NCBI GenBank assembly: GCA_964370835.1
Contig: CAYJLO010000001.1
Span: forward strand, 1 to 64,000
Direction of reading: 5' to 3'
DNA from: CAYJAD01 sp964370835
GTDB taxonomy: Bacteria; Desulfobacterota; Desulfovibrionia; Desulfovibrionales; Desulfovibrionaceae
DNA: 64,000 bases
Shown here: positions 61,801 through 64,000 of the stretch, piece after piece
Position numbering within the stretch: the first letter of the stretch is position 1
Layout of the letters: each line of letters starts with the position of its first letter
Made by a program: the position numbers and the translations under genes
The notes under the pieces: generated by a model
Database searches by the model: none
What the model was told of the DNA's origin: nothing
The model's input: the letters and a program-made list of their open reading frames with translations, nothing else

Positions 61801-64000
61801 CGGAGAAAGAGTCATCGGGATTACGCTTATCACCATGTTGCACAGTATCTTTAAGAGTAACTATTAAATTTCCTTCAACAATGCTCACATCATAGAGAGT
61901 TGTATCATACTCACCATGCCCCACCACGGTGAAACCTTCCGGCTGCCATGTGACAACTTCAGAAGTGGCTTCGCTTTCTGTGCCTTGTGCCAATCCGCTT
62001 TCATCCACAACAATGGTAGTTTGAGCAGCGGAAGGAACTTCGGCAGCATCAGGATTTATGGTCAGCGTTGCTTCAGATGTACTGCCATCGGCATCGGTAA
62101 CGGTGTATGTGAAGACAAAATTTTCTGTGCTGTCATCTACACTATTGGGCGAAGAGGAAAAACTATACGAACCATCTGGATTCACCGTTAAAGTACCATA
62201 CTTAGAGGTGAGTGTGGTACTACCATTTTCTGCATTTGTGCTGGAAGTCCAATCGGAATTTCCCACCACCGATATGACTTGACTTTGACCATCGGCACCA
62301 TTGTTGTCATTGGTCAGTATATTACCTGTAACGATTGCCCCTTCGTACACAGAGGTAACGTCTGCCACAGCCTGCGGCCCTGTGTCAGTAATGGTAATAT
62401 CTATGGAACCTGTGGAGCTGTCGCCCGAAGGCCCTGTCACCGTGAGAGTAAAACTGTCCTCAGGTGTCACACCGCCATGTTGAACGCCGTCGGTCTGAGA
62501 AGTGTATTCATAAGAAATATTGCCATCTTTCACCGTTAAAACCAAGGAGCCATAGGTGCCTTCGATAAGAGTATCTTCGGCATTGCCTGCGCCATCCACG
62601 ATGATGGTGATGGCAGAATCTCCTTCACCCACCACAATGGTGCTTAAGGCACCGGTCAAGCCCACATCAAGAGCTTGCTCTCCGGTACTGGCAGATCCTT
62701 CTTGCACGCTATCATTGGTATCAAAGGTGATGTCAGCAGAACCTTGCACTTCGATTTCCAAGGGAACTTCTGAAGTGGCACCATGCTTATCTGTGGTAAC
62801 AATGGTGAACTCTTCTTGCGCCGTTTCTCCAGTGTTCAGCGCATCAAGCCTACTGTATTTATCTCCATCGGCTTCAGTATATAAAGTGTATTCATAGGTA
62901 CCATCACCATGAATGGTTAGCTTTCCATAAAGGCCGTCCATGGTAATGGAGCCATCTTCTCCGGCCATGATACTTTGGGTGCCCGAATCTTTTACGCTAA
63001 GGCTTTGCCATTGCCCATCGCCATCGGCATCATCCACATTCCATGAGCCTGTGACGCTGGACTGCGTACTATCTTCGCGCACGCTGGAGGTATCGGTGGA
63101 TAAAGAAAGGTTTGGAGCATCGTTGGTGCCTTGCACATTGACTGTCACCGTGGTGGTGGTGCTATTGACACCGTCGGTAACGGTGACCGTGAAGCTCTCT
63201 GTGGCGCTTTCGCCTTCGCTTAAGCCGTTGGCTGCTTCTTCATTTATTATATATTCGAACTCGCCAGTTTCGGGATTAATGCTTAGGCTTCCGTATTTAC
63301 CGGCACCGTCTTGCACAGAAAAAGCCAATGTATCCCCATTACTATCCGTGGCCACAACTTGCCCTGTGACCGAGCCTCCTGCGTAAGCTGCGTTTTCATC
63401 ACCGGGATTACTTGCATCCACAATACTGCCATCTTCATGTCGTCCCACGCCGCTTTCCATGGCATCAACTTCTACGTTTTCAGCTTGAGGGGCTTCATTT
63501 TCTGGTTCAGGATGAACTTCGGGCTCCGTTTCTGGTTGCACTGGAGGAAGCGTTGAATTTGTATCATCACCCTCGGGAGTTACCTCTTCTTCAGGTGTAG
63601 GTGCAGTGTTTCCTTCATCAGAAGGCTCCAAAGGCGTAGTCTCAACTTGTTCGCGCACTTGCCTAGGTGTATCCACGTCTTCAAAATTATCTTCATAATG
63701 CACGGGCTCTTTGACTTCTTCGTCTTGGCGGTCTGGATATTCTTGATCAAGGCTACCCAAGCGATTAATGCCGCCCAAGAGCTCACCATGTATGGTATCC
63801 ACCTTGGCCCCACTACCTTGAGGGCCAGCCGATACACCTGCAGCCGGCACGAGATCTTCAGCAAGGGCGGAGAAAAAATGCTCTCCATCCACCTCTGTAT
63901 TATCAATAACAAGGACAGGCATATTTTCAGCAGTGTAAGCCACATAAAAATCTGTCAGCACCAAGATAGACCCATTTATAAAGGTGAAAACAAGATCATC
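58844..64000 (-). CDS. Very large repetitive RTX adhesin, LapA-like, 5' end outside the window
   Basis: At least 1718 residues; the frame is open to the window edge, so no start is given. The visible N-terminal part has VLVIDNTEVDG then DLVPAAGVSAG, a PAAG motif like the LapG cleavage site of retained adhesins. An acidic Pro/Glu-rich linker follows, then many beta-sandwich repeats of cadherin/VCBS type (recurring EDS or DSF, YGSL or YGTL, FTVTVTDG and similar). Near the C-terminus a hemolysin-type calcium-binding stretch has NPYGDDGDDIFSGLGDG and GSSGDDIIAIES, then a terminal secretion region. It is probably exported by a type I system and held at the surface. The secretion genes, LapD and LapG are not in the window. 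Confidence 0.9.
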   Translation of the reverse strand, partial: DDLVFTFINGSILVLTDFYVAYTAENMPVLVIDNTEVDGEHFFSALAEDLVPAAGVSAGPQGSGAKVDTIHGELLGGINRLGSLDQEYPDRQDEEVKEPVHYEDNFEDVDTPRQVREQVETTPLEPSDEGNTAPTPEEEVTPEGDDTNSTLPPVQPETEPEVHPEPENEAPQAENVEVDAMESGVGRHEDGSIVDASNPGDENAAYAGGSVTGQVVATDSNGDTLAFSVQDGAGKYGSLSINPETGEFEYIINEEAANGLSEGESATESFTVTVTDGVNSTTTTVTVNVQGTNDAPNLSLSTDTSSVREDSTQSSVTGSWNVDDADGDGQWQSLSVKDSGTQSIMAGEDGSITMDGLYGKLTIHGDGTYEYTLYTEADGDKYSRLDALNTGETAQEEFTIVTTDKHGATSEVPLEIEVQGSADITFDTNDSVQEGSASTGEQALDVGLTGALSTIVVGEGDSAITIIVDGAGNAEDTLIEGTYGSLVLTVKDGNISYEYTSQTDGVQHGGVTPEDSFTLTVTGPSGDSSTGSIDITITDTGPQAVADVTSVYEGAIVTGNILTNDNNGADGQSQVISVVGNSDWTSSTNAENGSTTLTSKYGTLTVNPDGSYSFSSSPNSVDDSTENFVFTYTVTDADGSTSEATLTINPDAAEVPSAAQTTIVVDESGLAQGTESEATSEVVTWQPEGFTVVGHGEYDTTLYDVSIVEGNLIVTLKDTVQHGDKRNPDDSFSGGAITVKVKDEYGNEFEMNVNVTIKDDGPVLESGEPTDIEGHTHSEADVVENMATADVVIDFGADGPGTITMPSSTGGTMPMGVSWNEENGQWESLDPSNEVVYFEYNDGQYIITMGDVVMTSTDNTNWTVSYEVNGRDEAKITFSDSDGDSVTHTVTATAPLEFSADNGTGILTTYDAAVEGVQSSDLVPEEATNMASGSLSFFSNYGVNSFTLGSGDNAVTFTINEDGSIIGHNIHGEEVSTVEGSHGHLQNVTCTQNSADGTYEITYEYVQTETSSEHDKNIAEDSYASDIVAGDSFYLNITDNSGNTMSQENAITTQYVDDVITLDFDSGTDTEQNIYTEYEVTYAFFDRNGNPVLKNGENIHGPDEFPPWGGTIEVLTYRPVENSQVTSSKTFNAEIAADGTSGVGGDVDVKGADGVAAFSIEFLYMPIKGTSKFVEIDGKPVGITSVKDSLGKVTYTAEMDGETYFTLTYDPKSGQWDYEQLKNFESDLALKFTATDGDGDTTVEYGIIENNPKFVGFDLSQSDIQVNVDEAYLSAGTEAGEGDVTQQGHIQLKGDVVKFIEIGEEKFTLQDGEWLTESGQNSVTVGHGSVSITDVSTDPITGEQKIIYEYTLENAVDSGDKAESTAHDESFTVTVGAANGTEASTTVNVDIRDDAPQPHDDVVLSASEGESARNIFVMEFGADYTAGASITVNVNGVDVTATWNGSYWEGADATVDGGTTILTFGNMTLFTTNNEDWMVNVDPNGDASSQSHEIIIRDADGDSSTVNVNTQWTPNDSGFGDPELLSDMGHMSMPVASRMADMPVNADASSDSGSHAGHEDNENSASNTENLATTKQSHTDGYDNPYGDDGDDIFSGLGDGKENIYGSSGDDIIAIESLDIGDVLHVDGGEGNDVLLTTAESIHAVKDKLASGQMENVEVFVFGQAEGDSAQEVVKNLNINDTNRWTESADSGVDGFKELSDDNGITILVAKHQLESGI

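Noticed and set aside
62940..63386. Plus-strand 148-residue frame
   Set aside because: Antisense to the repetitive adhesin; composition reflects the reversed repeat codons.
1..64000. CRISPR arrays, tRNA/rRNA genes, insertion sequences, prophage
   Set aside because: No regularly spaced repeats, cloverleaf sequences, transposase or integrase motifs were seen by eye.

Overview
The window looks like chromosome of a Gram-negative anaerobe, most likely a deltaproteobacterium near Desulfovibrionaceae. That placement is inferred from gene content: a class I hybrid-cluster protein, an orphan TctC-type binding protein, a carboxynorspermidine-type polyamine route, a family-3 glycogen synthase fused to a phosphorylase, and an RTX adhesin with a LapA-like N-terminus. 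No rRNA, tRNA, CRISPR array, integrase or transposase was seen.

Layout. (1) 1-5806, plus strand: polyamine synthesis. It holds the tail of a probable arginine decarboxylase, then speE, a carboxynorspermidine synthase-like gene, nspC, aguA and aguB. Long G-rich palindromes of one family separate the transcription blocks. (2) 5807-6250: a decayed tandem copy of the 3' end of the next gene, with two more palindromes. (3) 6251-22762, minus strand: an 18-gene, tightly coupled aryl-polyene (APE)-type pigment cluster. It contains ketoreductase, three ketosynthases plus a chain-length-factor-like partner, two ACPs, two dehydratases, thioesterase, AMP-ligase, acyltransferase, glycosyltransferase-acyltransferase fusion, LolA-like carrier, MMPL exporter, lipoproteins, and an unusual carotenoid-desaturase-like flavoenzyme. 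A lipoprotein paralogous to one inside the cluster lies immediately upstream. (4) 24593-27760: hcp and a sigma-54 activator whose receiver has Glu at the phosphorylation site. (5) 27761-28604: a structured non-coding region. (6) 28605-32505: AI-2E family permease, 4-oxalocrotonate tautomerase-like protein, TctC, a DUF1460 protein and a small unknown. (7) 32952-38149: a chemoreceptor and a soluble four-PAS hybrid histidine kinase. (8) 38489-50707: alpha-glucan metabolism (debranching enzyme, GT4, GH57, synthase-phosphorylase fusion, glucokinase, second GT4). (9) 50819-53457: zinc-ribbon protein and Tex. (10) 53742-57036: Cache-domain hybrid kinase followed by a galactose-type binding protein. 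(11) 57219-64000: HD-GYP phosphodiesterase and a very large RTX adhesin running off the window.

How they work together. The polyamine genes can take arginine through agmatine and N-carbamoylputrescine to putrescine, then to triamines by two apparently parallel chemistries. The APE genes carry all classes of a type II polyene synthase plus export and outer-membrane anchoring. The glucan genes cover synthesis, debranching, phosphorolysis and glucose phosphorylation. The last two genes fit c-di-GMP-linked control of surface adhesion, but this is inferred from adjacency and motifs only.
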